DNA of 64,000 nucleotides from Porphyridium purpureum (lineage: Eukaryota > Rhodophyta > Bangiophyceae > Porphyridiales > Porphyridiaceae): contig VRMN01000004.1 in NCBI GenBank assembly GCA_008690995.1, positions 1,736,001-1,800,000 of the forward strand, read 5' to 3'. Made by a program: the position numbers and the translations under genes. Under the pieces are notes generated by a model that was not told where the DNA came from, ran no database searches, and saw only the letters and a list, made by a program, of their open reading frames with translations. The stretch's first letter is position 1, and every line of letters begins with the position of its first letter. Positions 40,471 to 50,957 of the stretch are shown in pieces.

Positions 40471-43317
40471 CTATATTGGTCTGCCTCGCACGTCGACCTG
40501 ATTTCGTGATGATTTATCAGCGTCCACGGCCAAGTCCGAGCCGCGCTCTTGATCGCGCTCGGCAAGCGCTTCACTGTCAGCTTCAGGCTGAAGATGCGCC
40601 CTGCTGCGGCGCAGCTTATGCTGCAGATCGCGGTAGAGCCGAGCGTCGCGAGGCGATACACTGGGGAAAACCCGATTGAATGCGGAAACAAAGTTGGTAT
40701 GGCTAATTTTCAGCACTAGGTCTTGTTGCAACCCGGATTTCTTTTCGCTCTCACGTTGCGCAAGCGCATCTTGTGGTCCACTCTCACGTTCACTCGGACT
40801 TTGAGTGCATCTTTCGCCCATCTTGTTGCCAGTGGCGTCACTAATGCCACTGAGCGTGATGTGTGCTTGGCGTAACGCGTCCATGGCGGCCTCGCGCAGC
40901 AGTGCGCTCAAGTCCGCACCACTAAATCCTTCGCAGCGCCCGTCCCTTGCAATAGCGTCGAGGTCAATGCAAGGGTCCAGCGGTGCTCGGCGGCCAATTG
41001 TCCGTAGAATGGAAGCACGCGCGGCGGCATCGGGCAATGGAACATACAGCAGCTTATCCAGTCGGCCTGGGCGCAGCATTGCTGGATCAATGATGTCCGG
41101 TCGATTCGTAGCCGCAATCACAAAGACTTGCTTCCGCGAGTCCATGCCGTCCAGCTCAGTGAGCAGCTGATTCACCACGCGCTCAGATGCGCCGGATGAT
41201 GACGAATTGCCGTGACCGTCGCCGCCCCCAGCAGAGCCGCGCCGTGGCGCCAGTGCGTCCAGCTCGTCAAAAAATATGATGCATGGCGCTGACGCGCGTG
41301 CGCGCTGGAAGAGGCGGCGGACTGAGCGCTCGCTCTCGCCAACATACTTGTTGAGCAGCTCAGGACCCTTCACTGAGATGAAGTTGGCGCAACTCTGCTT
41401 TGCCACTGCCTTGGCCAGTAGAGTTTTCCCGCAGCCTGGCGGGCCGTACAGCAGCACACCCGCGGGCGCCGCCAAGCTTGGCCCTAGCGAAGCAAACACG
41501 TGCGGTGCTCGAATTGGAGCAACTACCGCGAGCTCAAGCTCGTCTCGCACCTCGTCGAGTGCGCCCACGTCGCTCCACAGTACATCGGGCACTGTCGTGA
41601 AGCCCTCGCGGAGCGCAGAGGGCTGCACCTTTTCCAGAGCCGCCTCAAAGTCGTCCATCCGAATCGCTCTGCCCATGTCAACGTCTTGCTTGCCAGCACG
41701 AACATCGTTTGTGAATTCCGCGCCCGATTCGGTGACTTGGTTATCACTCGGCTCAGAAGGATGCGAGTCCACATGCGTACGTGGATCGTGCGCAAGCTGC
41801 TGACTCGCGGCTTTTGTGATTTCAGAAGTTGACGCAACAGGCACTTCATTGTTCAAGGCTTGGCTTTGTGGCCCGCCGCGAGTCGTCTCATAGTCGACGC
41901 CGACACTATCTGAGCCTGTGAGAATGCGGCGCACGGCGAGCGTAGCAGCCATGGTGGTTAGCGCAGCAAGATCAGCGCCTACGTATCCAGCCGTGCGCCT
42001 GGCGATGCGTTCAAAGTCAAACGGCTCACGCGAGCTGTCCAATGTAAGACGGGTGGCGAGCGTACGCAGAATCTGTGCGCGCGCCTGCTCGTCTGGAGCA
42101 CCGATTTCGAGCTCTCGATCAAAGCGGCCCGCGCGGCGTAAAGCTGGATCCAGAGCGTCCGCGCGCGATGTGGCGGCAAGCACAAGCACAGCGCGGCCGT
42201 GAGTGTGCTCTAGTGCGAGCGAATCGATACACGCAAGCAATTGTGCCACGATTCGCCGCTCCATATCCTTATTCGCACTATCGCGCCGCGCCGAGATAAC
42301 ATCTACCTCGTCAATAAAAATCAGGCTGGGAGCAGCACGTACTGCGCACGCAAACAATTCGCGCAATTTGCGCTCGGACTCACCGGACATGCCGGACACC
42401 ACCTCGGGTGCGGCGAGCTTAAAGAAAGGCACACCTAGCTCACCGGCAATCGCATGAGCCAAGAGCGTCTTGCCGCAGCCTGCTGGACCGTGAAGCAGCA
42501 CGCCACGCGGCGGCTCGACGCCCAGCTCCACGTACAGGTCCACATGCCGCAGCGGCCATTCGACCAGCTCGCGCACGTCCTCGCGCACCGCATCAATCCC
42601 GCCCACATCAGCGAGTCGCGCACGCGGCCGTGCCACCTGAAAAGCACTCGCACCAGCACCAAGAGGTGCACTCGTATCAATCGCATTGGCTCTGCCAGTG
42701 ACCCGAGTCACAGGGCTGCCAGTGGGATGTTGAGCGGCGACTGGTGGTCGTCTGGTTTTTCCAGACGCCGGCACACATACAAAGCTTGCATCTTTGCCTG
42801 CTGATGGACTTGCAGCGTCCGGGGCAGAGTTTTCAGGCAGCAACGGCTCCTGCAAGTCTTCACGGCCACCAGTGCTGACGGCGCGCGCGCGCTTGCGCGA
42901 ATAATTTAGCATTGCATTCGAGTCCAGCTGAGGAGCAGACGCGTGCAAGCGCTGAGGCGCCGCGAGCGCGAGCTCTTCCATGCCTTCGCGAGGCATTTCG
43001 GCGGCGGCCCGCTTTCTGGCGGGTTGCCCATCCGGTGCAGTCTCTTGTGCGTCATCGTCGGACGTCAACAGCGCATTGGTGCTTACGCTGGCACTCACGG
43101 TGACGTGATTTTCCGAATTCGTCGCCTCACTCCACGCCGCCGCGGCCACCGCTCGCTTAGCGGGAGTGGGCAAGCGGCGGAACTGCTGCAAGCGCGCCGC
43201 GAGAAACGCCTCGACTGCGGCCGCGCCTGTCACGCGCGCAAGCAGCTCGCCGTCCCGCAGTCCTTGCCGCAAGACCTGAGCAGCGCGCCCGGTCAACTGC
43301 GTGCGCAAGAGAGCCAT
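40471..43317 (-). CDS. NVL: NVL/Rix7 AAA-ATPase for 60S ribosome maturation
   Basis: 948 residues with two AAA modules. D1 has Walker A GPAGCGKT (about 275-282), the NVL-specific [38 protein letters not shown], Walker B LIFIDEVD, and [19 protein letters not shown]2 has GPPGCGKT (about 622-629), [34 protein letters not shown], and the second-region [21 protein letters not shown] and [11 protein letters not shown] separate NVL/Rix7 from CDC48 and PEX1/6. The protein strips assembly factors from pre-60S particles in the nucleolus. The N-terminal 230 residues are Ala/Glu-rich with Lys/Arg clusters (SRKRARA). The linker between modules is Ser/Thr/Asp-rich. The upstream frame begins with GTG; the ATG at 43317 is used. 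ACTGTAC lies 142 bp upstream (43459-43465). The 3' end converges on the nuclease-like gene. Confidence 0.93.
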   Translation of the reverse strand: MALLRTQLTGRAAQVLRQGLRDGELLARVTGAAAVEAFLAARLQQFRRLPTPAKRAVAAAAWSEATNSENHVTVSASVSTNALLTSDDDAQETAPDGQPARKRAAAEMPREGMEELALAAPQRLHASAPQLDSNAMLNYSRKRARAVSTGGREDLQEPLLPENSAPDAASPSAGKDASFVCVPASGKTRRPPVAAQHPTGSPVTRVTGRANAIDTSAPLGAGASAFQVARPRARLADVGGIDAVREDVRELVEWPLRHVDLYVELGVEPPRGVLLHGPAGCGKTLLAHAIAGELGVPFFKLAAPEVVSGMSGESERKLRELFACAVRAAPSLIFIDEVDVISARRDSANKDMERRIVAQLLACIDSLALEHTHGRAVLVLAATSRADALDPALRRAGRFDRELEIGAPDEQARAQILRTLATRLTLDSSREPFDFERIARRTAGYVGADLAALTTMAATLAVRRILTGSDSVGVDYETTRGGPQSQALNNEVPVASTSEITKAASQQLAHDPRTHVDSHPSEPSDNQVTESGAEFTNDVRAGKQDVDMGRAIRMDDFEAALEKVQPSALREGFTTVPDVLWSDVGALDEVRDELELAVVAPIRAPHVFASLGPSLAAPAGVLLYGPPGCGKTLLAKAVAKQSCANFISVKGPELLNKYVGESERSVRRLFQRARASAPCIIFFDELDALAPRRGSAGGGDGHGNSSSSGASERVVNQLLTELDGMDSRKQVFVIAATNRPDIIDPAMLRPGRLDKLLYVPLPDAAARASILRTIGRRAPLDPCIDLDAIARDGRCEGFSGADLSALLREAAMDALRQAHITLSGISDATGNKMGERCTQSPSERESGPQDALAQRESEKKSGLQQDLVLKISHTNFVSAFNRVFPSVSPRDARLYRDLQHKLRRSRAHLQPEADSEALAERDQERGSDLAVDADKSSRNQVDVRGRPI

Positions 43318-43825
43318 CGGCTCGGCGCAGGGCTCGAGCCTTGTTTGTGCTGTCACGTGAGTCGCTCCCGCCCTCGCCACGACAAGAAAGCGTGGTCGAC
43401 GCCCGCGCTCTCATGGCCGCGACCGCGCGCGTGAACGACAAGGAAAGCTGTACGCATGACTGTACCTACACTTGCAGGTGGTGCACGCACGTCGCATGGA
43501 AAGGCGCGAGCGCCTTGCGTGTTGCTGCTCGGCACGGCAGCGCGAGCATGCGCTCTCGCCCTGCTCGTCCCGAAAAGCCTTCTGACCCACGCATTCCCAC
43601 GCGTGATCCGGAAAAAAAGTGACCCGTTCGGAAAGATGCTCATGGACACCACCATGGAACAAAAGCCTTTCAAAGGTGGAAGGCACCAGAGCGTCATGCC
43701 TTTTCTTGTGATGGACTGCTCGCCTCATCCGCTCAGGCCATGAACACATTGCCCCATGACGCTGATCGTCAGCAACGAGAAGCAGAAGAAAATATAATCT
43801 GGCTTGACGCTTGCTGGCACTGATT
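43318..43825. other. Promoter of NVL gene and 3' end of PPR-like gene
   Basis: No gene is seen. Contains CTGTACGC at about 43448 and ACTGTACC at 43459-43466. Confidence 0.5.
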
Positions 43826-46648
43826 TCATTCTTCTGCGTCCACGCAGGCTGAGCTTTCAGCTTGAGCCGCCGCAAGCAATTTGTGCACCAAGGACAGCTT
43901 CTCCCTGATCTTGCTCTTGGTGTGCTCCATCTTCAAACGCTCGTACGTCAGTCGATCCGTGTCTTTCAGCGCAGATGTACTGTACATGCTTGCCTCATGG
44001 CCGCCACCGTCATCGCTCGATGCAGACACCAGAGGCGACTCAAGCCCGTGTTTTAGTGCAGCGGGTGACCGCACACCATCACTTGCATCCGTGTTCTCTC
44101 GTGCTTCGGCATCCATCGCTACGTTTCCAGGCGCATGCGAATGTGCACTGTCGGCTGCGGTGCGGCCGCTCAAATAATCTTCCATGCATTCGACCAACTC
44201 GGCAATAACTTCAGAAGATAGAGGTTCGAGCGCCTCAGCAACCTGTGCATCATGTGCGTCATGTGCATCATGTGCATCAAGTGCATCATGTGCATCATGT
44301 GCATCATGTGCGTCATGTGCGTCATGTGCGTCATGTGCGTCATGTGCGTCCTGTGCGTCCTGTGCGTCCTGTGCGTCCTGTGCGTCCTGTGCGTCCTGTG
44401 CGTCCTGTGCGTCCTGTGCGTCCTGTGCGTCCTGTGCGTCCTGTGCATCATGTGTGTCATGTCCGTCATGTGCATCATGTGTGTCATGTCCGTCATGTGC
44501 GTCGTGTGCTTGATGATCTTCGGTACTGCGGCTGTTGCTTCGACGAACAGCCTCAAGCACGACCGAGCCGAGAACGGAAAGAGTGATATCATTAGGTGCG
44601 GCCTTCGCCGAACCATTTTTCTGGGCATCTTGCAAAGTGCGAAAGAGCGCTATTGCCTCGTTCGTGCGTGGCGGATTCGCCATGCCTAGCACGTACATGT
44701 ACGCAGTCCAGACGCCCACATCCACTTCATAACGCTGAGCGAATAATTGGAACACTTCATCGCACACATCAAGCCGGCCGAGTCGATCGAACCAGCAAAT
44801 GTAGTTGGCCGCCACAAAGGCGGCCAAGTCTGCGTCGACAGACAGCTCGCACGAATCTCTTTGATCTGCGCCCCCAAAAATGAGGGACAGCGCGGCCGCC
44901 TCACAATTTTTCCTCACGCACTGCTCTACGAGAGCCTCATATGCAAAGGCCTGCAGGGTACCGTGCCGCCTTTCTAAGCCGGTGCCGCAAAAATTGTCCA
45001 TCTGTTGATGACTGGCACGCGCTGCGCTCAGCGCGAGGTCAATTTGCTCCGCACGCGACGCAAGGTATACCATGCAGCTTGCTACGATGCTGTCTTGAAT
45101 ATTCCAGCGCTGAAAGACGCGATGCGCACACTCGGTCGTTTCGTGAAGCAGCGAAGACAGCCAGCGGTGCGAAACGCTTGCTACAAGCGCTTTGAAGAAA
45201 GCGCGGAGCACCCGAAGTCTTTCGCGATCATTGGTGCCGAGACGCGGGGCATCAACCAGCACATCACCTAGTGGCAGTAAGGGTTCGTCTACTGCATATT
45301 CCTTGTCAATCGCCAAGCACGCGTCCAAGTACTGATAAATCTGGCGCTCGTGCAACAAGTAACCCAAACGGGAGATGCAGCGCATGTGCTCTCGGGCGGC
45401 GTCAAATTGTGCGGCATGGATGTGCGTGGACGTAAGTAAATGTAAAGTCTGCGGGTCAGGTACAACACCAAGCTCTGCATACTGCCCAAAAATCCACTCG
45501 GCCTCAGCAACATCGTTCGTGATGGCGCATATCCAAGCACCTCGGCTCAGTACACTGGTGTCTAGCATGCGTTTTTCAGTGCCTGCAAATGCTGGCGAGT
45601 GCAACATTTTCCAGAGATTGGCCGCAGCGACCGCTTGACGTCGGTCGAGATAGTAACGCAATAAAACGTCAAAAACTGCGGCATGCGCCGAGTTGTGCAC
45701 CCGCAGCATCTCGATGAAGGCGTTGTGCATGAGTACCGGCTTGTCGCAGTGCGCGTAATGCGCCACAAGTGCCGAATAAGCAAACTCGTCCAACTGTCGT
45801 AACTTGCGCAGGCGTGGTGGTACGTGTTGCTTCTCTATCATGTGCTTCACCGCAAGTACGACGTTCATCTTGCGACATGGCTTTGCAAAGGCTAGTATAT
45901 GCATCATAACATGCGAGGAGAGCATCACCTTGTGAGCGCGTGCGCGCTGCAAAATGCGGACGCTGAACGCCAGGCGTGCACGCGGAGTCAAATGCGTCAT
46001 GCGCTTCGCTAGTGACAGAGAAGAACCAAGTGTCACCCGGTCAAACGGGGCACTGGTGGATGTCAAAAGACCCGCCATTTCCGTCTGCAAGGCCAAAGTC
46101 TCTGCTGCCGGTTCTGCGCTGCGCAAGCCCTTGTTCAGCACGTGTTGTAGCTTTGCGTTGATCGCTTCGGTTTCCGGATGCGGCTGACGCCGCCTGCCCT
46201 TTGTTTCGTCCTGTGCAGGATCGAGACTTGACTTTTCGCCATCTTGCCGCTTCACGTTGTTTTCTTTGGAGTGCTCATCATCAGGTACAAGCGATACGTT
46301 TGCAGCTGCTGTCTCATTCTCCTTCACGACCACACTGCCGATGCTCTCGATGGCGACATCAAGATCGCGAGGGGTTCCTTGCGCTTCTTTGTCTGCACCT
46401 GAGCTTGTCAAGTCCTTGAAATTTTCTTGATCACCGGTCGCAGTCAGGTTGCGCGTATGCGAACGTGTGAACAGCGCACGTGCTGGAGATACCCCGTCGG
46501 CACGTGCAACGAGCCGCTGCCCTGCACCACGCAGAAGAATCGCTGTAGCATGATTCTGTTTTCGAGCCAGGCCACTGCCGCGCACGTACCCATGCGTGCG
46601 AGGTGGAATCGCGAGGGCACGCGCACAAGACAGTAGCGTGTTCATCAT
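43826..46648 (-). CDS. PPR-like organellar protein with a 9-bp-repeat insert (paralog A)
   Basis: 940 residues. The N-terminus (MMNTLLSCARALAIPPRTHG, Arg/Ala-rich, no early acidic residues) looks like a mitochondrial or plastid presequence. The body is all-helical with PPR-like 30-40-residue units: VILAVKHM-type helices, YSALVAHYAHCDKPVLMHNAFIEML, AEWIFGQYAELGVVPDPQTLHLLTSTHIHAAQFDAAREHM, and DEVFQLFAQRYEVDVGVWTAYMYVLGMA...EAIALFRTLQ. PPR proteins bind organelle RNA for processing, stability or editing. An insert of about 87 residues of (AHD/AQD) triplets, residues about 715-802, is encoded by the 9-bp array. The same order of conserved blocks occurs in the next gene (47305-49734), a tandem duplicate, with HLTPRARLAFSVRIL...HVMMHILAFAKPCRKMNVV the best-conserved part. 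Target RNA unknown. The GTG two codons upstream was rejected as a start. Confidence 0.75.
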   Translation of the reverse strand: MMNTLLSCARALAIPPRTHGYVRGSGLARKQNHATAILLRGAGQRLVARADGVSPARALFTRSHTRNLTATGDQENFKDLTSSGADKEAQGTPRDLDVAIESIGSVVVKENETAAANVSLVPDDEHSKENNVKRQDGEKSSLDPAQDETKGRRRQPHPETEAINAKLQHVLNKGLRSAEPAAETLALQTEMAGLLTSTSAPFDRVTLGSSLSLAKRMTHLTPRARLAFSVRILQRARAHKVMLSSHVMMHILAFAKPCRKMNVVLAVKHMIEKQHVPPRLRKLRQLDEFAYSALVAHYAHCDKPVLMHNAFIEMLRVHNSAHAAVFDVLLRYYLDRRQAVAAANLWKMLHSPAFAGTEKRMLDTSVLSRGAWICAITNDVAEAEWIFGQYAELGVVPDPQTLHLLTSTHIHAAQFDAAREHMRCISRLGYLLHERQIYQYLDACLAIDKEYAVDEPLLPLGDVLVDAPRLGTNDRERLRVLRAFFKALVASVSHRWLSSLLHETTECAHRVFQRWNIQDSIVASCMVYLASRAEQIDLALSAARASHQQMDNFCGTGLERRHGTLQAFAYEALVEQCVRKNCEAAALSLIFGGADQRDSCELSVDADLAAFVAANYICWFDRLGRLDVCDEVFQLFAQRYEVDVGVWTAYMYVLGMANPPRTNEAIALFRTLQDAQKNGSAKAAPNDITLSVLGSVVLEAVRRSNSRSTEDHQAHDAHDGHDTHDAHDGHDTHDAQDAQDAQDAQDAQDAQDAQDAQDAQDAQDAQDAHDAHDAHDAHDAHDAHDAHDALDAHDAHDAHDAQVAEALEPLSSEVIAELVECMEDYLSGRTAADSAHSHAPGNVAMDAEARENTDASDGVRSPAALKHGLESPLVSASSDDGGGHEASMYSTSALKDTDRLTYERLKMEHTKSKIREKLSLVHKLLAAAQAESSACVDAEE
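44244..44504. repeat. 9-bp tandem repeat inside PPR-like gene A (29 units)
   Basis: Twenty-nine units of TGTGCRTCM-type sequence (TGTGCATCA at the ends, TGTGCGTCC in a central homogeneous block). Because the unit is three codons, the reading frame is kept and the protein gains alternating Asp-Ala-His and Asp-Ala-Gln. The central block of identical units suggests recent expansion. All frames on both strands remain largely open here, a source of false genes. Confidence 0.95.
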
Positions 46649-47304
46649 AGCCACAAGCCATGCACGCTCTTCGTAAGAGCGAACAAGATGACTTGTTGAG
46701 GCCTAGAATCTCTCTCGGCTCAAACTCAAGCCGGCGCGATTATTTACGTCACGCGGAGCGTACGCAATGCAGACGCTGCGTGCTCCCGAGGACGACGGCC
46801 CTGTTTGTGTAAAGCCTTTGATCGACCTCGTCGACCTCTGACCCAGGGACGTGTTGATATTACTCGGATTTTTTTTTCTTGAGCGTGAAAGGCACCGTCG
46901 TCTCGGGCAAAGTAAAGGAAAAAAGGGAAGGTCACGCGCGGAGGAAGAGACGCTTGCGTTGCTGCATCAATGTAGTGGCACGTCACAGGCTGCTCGACCT
47001 TCATGAGGCTTTTTTTGGCGGGCGCTGGCATCGCAGTATGGTGCCTGAAAGGAGAACAGATGATTCAGTGTGGATATGATCTGACGGGCACGGCAGTTGT
47101 CCCATGTAAACTGCCACGCAGCCAACTTCAATGCTATTCAAGCACGTACCATGTTGTGCGCTCGTTCCATCTTGGCGCTTGAACTCCGCCTTTCAAGCTC
47201 TTTGGCCAAGGAAGCGGTGCTCCTTTGTAGTGTGAAATGACGAAGACATGCCCGATGACTTGAACGTGCGCTATGCGATTGAAGAGCTGGCCGTAGTGGT
47301 GACT
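46649..47304. other. Spacer between the two PPR-like paralogs
   Basis: No convincing gene. A short minus-strand frame at 46744-47031 (95 codons with ATG, basic) lacks any family resemblance. Confidence 0.4.
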
Positions 47305-49734
47305 TTACATCTCACTCTCTGTGCTTGCTAAATACGCCCGAATTCGTGCCGCTTTCCTCTCGATCTCGCGACGAGCAGAGGCTAATGTTTGCATATGCAG
47401 GCGCTCCGCTCTGCTCCCCGCTTGCTCGGCCGGTTTCACGAGTCCCTTTGGGGCGCCGTCTTGATTGTCTTGAGAAGCAGGCAGGACAGCTTCAAAACTT
47501 GATTTCTCTTCTGCTGCTCCATGTTTGTCAGGACCAATCGGATTCTCCTTCTCTTCTTTCAAAAATCGCTCCATCATGCCAACCAGGTCGGTAACGATCT
47601 CCAAGGAAGGTCGCTTTTTGTGCGCACTGCTGTCGTGTGTGTCATTGGTACTGCTATCACCAACTAGTCCTTCGAGTATGACCGTTCCCAGTGCGGAGTA
47701 TGCCAGGGCATCGAGAGTCACTGCACCGTTGTTGTCCGCTTTCTGGAATGTTTGGAACAATGCAATGGCATCAGACCATCGCCCCGCTTTGCCCAACACA
47801 GACATGTATGTACTGAATACCAGCAAAATGTCTTGAGCGTAACGATGGGAAAACGTATTGTACACATCGATGCACAAATCGACTCGACCCAGTTTATCGC
47901 AGACGTGCAGAAAGCGTCTGACCAGATAGGCGATCTCGTGCGAATGCAAGGGCTCAGTGCTGTCATGGTCAAAGATAAGAGCGAGCAATGCCGGCTCGCG
48001 ATCTTGCCTGACGCCTGATTCGAAGAGCAAGTCATATGCAAATGCAAGCAACCTGCTATGCGACGTCATCATTGCATGGGATGCACGCACCTGCCGGTGC
48101 GTAACCCGTGCGACGCGCAAAGCAATGTCAAGCTGTCCCGCAAGCGCCGCGAGCGATACCACATGGCTCGCCACTTCGACATCATGCACATTCCAGCGAT
48201 TATACACGCGATAGGCACACTCTAATACATGTTGTGTACGCCGTCCGAGCCGCCCGTCAGAAACGCCTTCGTGGAGTGCTCTAAAGTACGCCCGCAGAAC
48301 GCGCTGACGCTCTGCGTCGTCTGCGCATAAAACAGGTGCATCCACCAATATGTCGGCCAGCGGCAAAAGTAGTTCGTGAAGTGGATATTTTTGGGCATTC
48401 GCCATGGAGCTCGCATTCACGTACTGGTGAAGCTGGCGTTGTTCCAGCTCATATCGTGAGCGGATAATCCATCGCATCAGCTTGCGTGCACGCTCGAAGT
48501 TCGCGCCGTGAATGCACGCCGACGTAAGAAGGTGCAGCGTGCGCGCATCTGGAATGATGCCAAGCTCGACATACTTGCGCATGATCTGCTCGGCCTCGGA
48601 AGGGTCGTTGGTGGCGTTACAGACCATTGCTCCACCACGGAGAAGGCCGCTGGCCACAGTTTGCCCTCTTTCTAGCACCGACCAGCTAATGGACTTCCAG
48701 AGATCATCTGCGGCATCTTTCTGCTTCTGGTACAGGAGGTAGCCGGCCACCTGCTCGAATACTGAACCAAGCGACGTGCGATGCGCGCTCGTCAATTCAG
48801 TGACTTCATTGTCTTTCAAATCTCGGCGACCACAAAGTGCCCAGTGCGAAATCAGTCCGCAATATGCGGCTTTGTCTAAGCGGCGCAGCCGTCGCTCGCG
48901 CAGCGGCGGCGGGAATGGATGCGGTTCAGGATTTGGCGGCTGCTTCTGAATCATATGCTTGACCACGAGAATCACATTGACCTTGCGCAAAGGCTTGGCG
49001 AGCGCCAGGAAGTGCATCATCACGCGCGAGTTGAGTCGCACGCTGAACAAGCGAGAGTATCGGAGCATGCGGACTGCAAACGCCAGCTTGCCTCGTGGCG
49101 TCAAATGACTCAAACGCCTGCTTAGTGCTAGTGAGGAGTCCAGCGTAGTAACATTAAACGGGGCTCCTGACGAGTCTAGCAGGTCCACCACGTACTCTGG
49201 ACCTCCCACCAGTTCTGGGCCTTTCAATGCGGCCTTCAGCGTCTCATTGAGCGCCTCTGTCTCGGGACGCCCACGACGTGGCCACCTTGGTTTTCTCCTC
49301 CTAAGAAATTGCGAAGGCGTCGGATAAACGTCTTTGCGTCTCTTTTCTGTTGATCCATCCTCCATTGCTGAGATCAGCGTGCTGTTGCCCGTATTGTCAT
49401 GGATGGCATCTAATTGGTGTGTTTCGCTCTTGCCATCCAAGCTAGCATGTCGCACTTGCAACACTGCCGTTTTCGTTCCTGCGGCTCCCGCTGAGTGCGC
49501 TACCAAGTTCCCGGTGAGAGGAATCCCAGGCGGCCTGCTCTGCACAACACTGAACATGCGTACGAGAAGCTGGCATGGTCTGACCTGCACATGTCCGCCT
49601 GCATGCCAATCGGGCCACCGCATCCGCCGCCGCTGCCAAGGAGAAGAATCTGTTCGAACTGGCCGACTTGCCGTGTGCGTCCGCTCGAGAAGCTGGCGCG
49701 TTGGCGTGCGCGCACGTGACCAGAGCGCGCTCAT
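47305..49734 (-). CDS. PPR-like organellar protein (paralog B)
   Basis: 809 residues, ATG at 49734. The N-terminus MSALWSRARTPTRQLLERTHTASRP is Arg/Ser/Thr-rich and without acid residues for 15 positions, a likely mitochondrial presequence. From about residue 150 it parallels paralog A block by block: RPETEALNETLKAAL, HLTPRGKLAFAVRMLRYSRLFSVRLNSRVMMHFLALAKPLRKVNVILVVKHMIQKQ, SEAEQIMRKYVELGIIPDARTLHLLTSACIHGANFERARKLM, and CIDVYNTFSHRYAQDILLVFSTYMSVLGKAGRWSDAIALFQTFQ. It lacks the Asp-Ala-His insert. These are PPR-like helical repeats, probably binding organelle RNA. Same strand as A, with 657 bp between; a tandem duplication long diverged. GTACAGT at 49887-49893 lies 153 bp upstream. Confidence 0.76.
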   Translation of the reverse strand: MSALWSRARTPTRQLLERTHTASRPVRTDSSPWQRRRMRWPDWHAGGHVQVRPCQLLVRMFSVVQSRPPGIPLTGNLVAHSAGAAGTKTAVLQVRHASLDGKSETHQLDAIHDNTGNSTLISAMEDGSTEKRRKDVYPTPSQFLRRRKPRWPRRGRPETEALNETLKAALKGPELVGGPEYVVDLLDSSGAPFNVTTLDSSLALSRRLSHLTPRGKLAFAVRMLRYSRLFSVRLNSRVMMHFLALAKPLRKVNVILVVKHMIQKQPPNPEPHPFPPPLRERRLRRLDKAAYCGLISHWALCGRRDLKDNEVTELTSAHRTSLGSVFEQVAGYLLYQKQKDAADDLWKSISWSVLERGQTVASGLLRGGAMVCNATNDPSEAEQIMRKYVELGIIPDARTLHLLTSACIHGANFERARKLMRWIIRSRYELEQRQLHQYVNASSMANAQKYPLHELLLPLADILVDAPVLCADDAERQRVLRAYFRALHEGVSDGRLGRRTQHVLECAYRVYNRWNVHDVEVASHVVSLAALAGQLDIALRVARVTHRQVRASHAMMTSHSRLLAFAYDLLFESGVRQDREPALLALIFDHDSTEPLHSHEIAYLVRRFLHVCDKLGRVDLCIDVYNTFSHRYAQDILLVFSTYMSVLGKAGRWSDAIALFQTFQKADNNGAVTLDALAYSALGTVILEGLVGDSSTNDTHDSSAHKKRPSLEIVTDLVGMMERFLKEEKENPIGPDKHGAAEEKSSFEAVLPASQDNQDGAPKGLVKPAEQAGSRAERLHMQTLASARREIERKAARIRAYLASTESEM

Positions 49735-50930
49735 GCAGAGCCAGCCAGAAAACCGGCGAGCAGTTCAGAGATAAACAGAGCGCGCGACGTCGGCAGACCC
49801 AACGCCATCTGCCTGCGAACTGCAACAGGAACCGCCACCTTTTCGTCCAAAGGACGCGTTGCGCTCGTAAAGTAGTTTGTTTGGGTGTACAGTGAGTACT
49901 GTCAGGTGATGATGAATGAAGTTTGCTGCTGCAAACCACACAAGATTCGTAGCCGACTCGTTTCCGCGGTGTGACGATGCCGCCCCACCGGAGACGCTCC
50001 CTTCCCTCTTTCCCTGCAAGCAGATTGCAGTCTTCTGTGAGAATGCATGCTCCTTTCTTTTAACTGCGGAAGTATGCCTCTCGCCGCGAATCTCCGCTTG
50101 ATATGGGGACTGACGAGACCGCCCCAAAAAACCCCGTGGGAACAAAAGCCCCTTTCTTTCACCTTGCGACTGCGCACACCTCGATATTTGTGAGCCTACC
50201 CAATGTGACCCACCCACCACGACCCCTGCCGACACCAACTCACGTCTGCACGCGAAAAACAACCCTACGCTCGTCAATCTGCTCGCTTCCGTTTGAAAGC
50301 GTCGCGTTTCAAATTCTGAGGGTCGGTTAGCTTCTGCAACAAGCTTCATATAGAGCGCCGGGCGTCCCGCGGCTGCGCCAGCGCTGTCCAATCCCACAAG
50401 AATTCTTCGCATATCGGAGTTTTTGTTCACCAGCCTGTCCGAAATCAAACCACAGTAGCTCCTTATCAAGCAGAACTGGACCGCGATAACGCTGCAGGTG
50501 ACCAGCGCTACCATATAAACTTCAGCACTCGTCGAGCTTGCTGTTCTGGTAGCGGAGCACCTCACATAAACGTACGGACACCAGCACAATATACTGCGAT
50601 TTTGGACCAGAAAGCAGACGTCTTACCGTCTAGAAGAATCAAGACTCCTATCCAGAGCCCAGACTCAACAGCTTGGCGACTAAGCTGTCTAAGTTGACTT
50701 CCTCCCCTCCGCACTCAACAATGATGAAGATTGCACACCAACAAATTGCAACACATAGGTTCATTTACTTTCACAATTCTACGTCTTAAACTTTTCCAAA
50801 ACATTAACGGCAACCTGGCTCGCATCCATTTTACACCCATTGACTTGTAACGATCCACCCCTTTTGTCCACCTGCAGCTTTTTCTAATCGCCTCTTTAAT
50901 CTTTTTGTTACAGTCTAAAGTCTATTCTAA
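49735..50930. other. Region between PPR-like gene B and retroelement copy II
   Basis: A minus-strand frame from 50589 to 49765 is open for 274 codons but begins with TTG, overlaps the promoter of gene B, and shows no family; I regard it as chance. GTACAGT at 49887-49893 is the only motif of note. From 50590 on the DNA is AT-richer and empty. Confidence 0.4.
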
Positions 50931-50933
50931 TGG

Positions 50934-50957
50934 GCACTGTACCACTCGGTACAGTGC
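50934..50957. promoter_or_regulatory. Perfect palindrome containing ACTGTAC/GTACAGT
   Basis: GCACTGTACC, a 4-base spacer ACTC, then GGTACAGTGC: a perfect 10-bp inverted repeat built from the same motif seen ahead of host genes. About 70 bp downstream there is TATTTAAG and then a GA-rich leader (51045-51078), so it may be the upstream part of an LTR or of a lost gene promoter. Confidence 0.6.

Noticed and set aside
44184-44689. Cys/Met/Val-rich plus-strand frames over the 9-bp repeat
   Set aside because: Produced by the repeat being open in all phases; antisense to PPR-like gene A.
46744-47031. 95-codon minus-strand frame between the PPR-like genes
   Set aside because: Has an ATG but only basic low-complexity sequence and no context support.
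49765-50511. Minus-strand frame up to 274 codons upstream of PPR-like gene B
   Set aside because: Starts with TTG, no recognisable domain, and occupies the promoter region.
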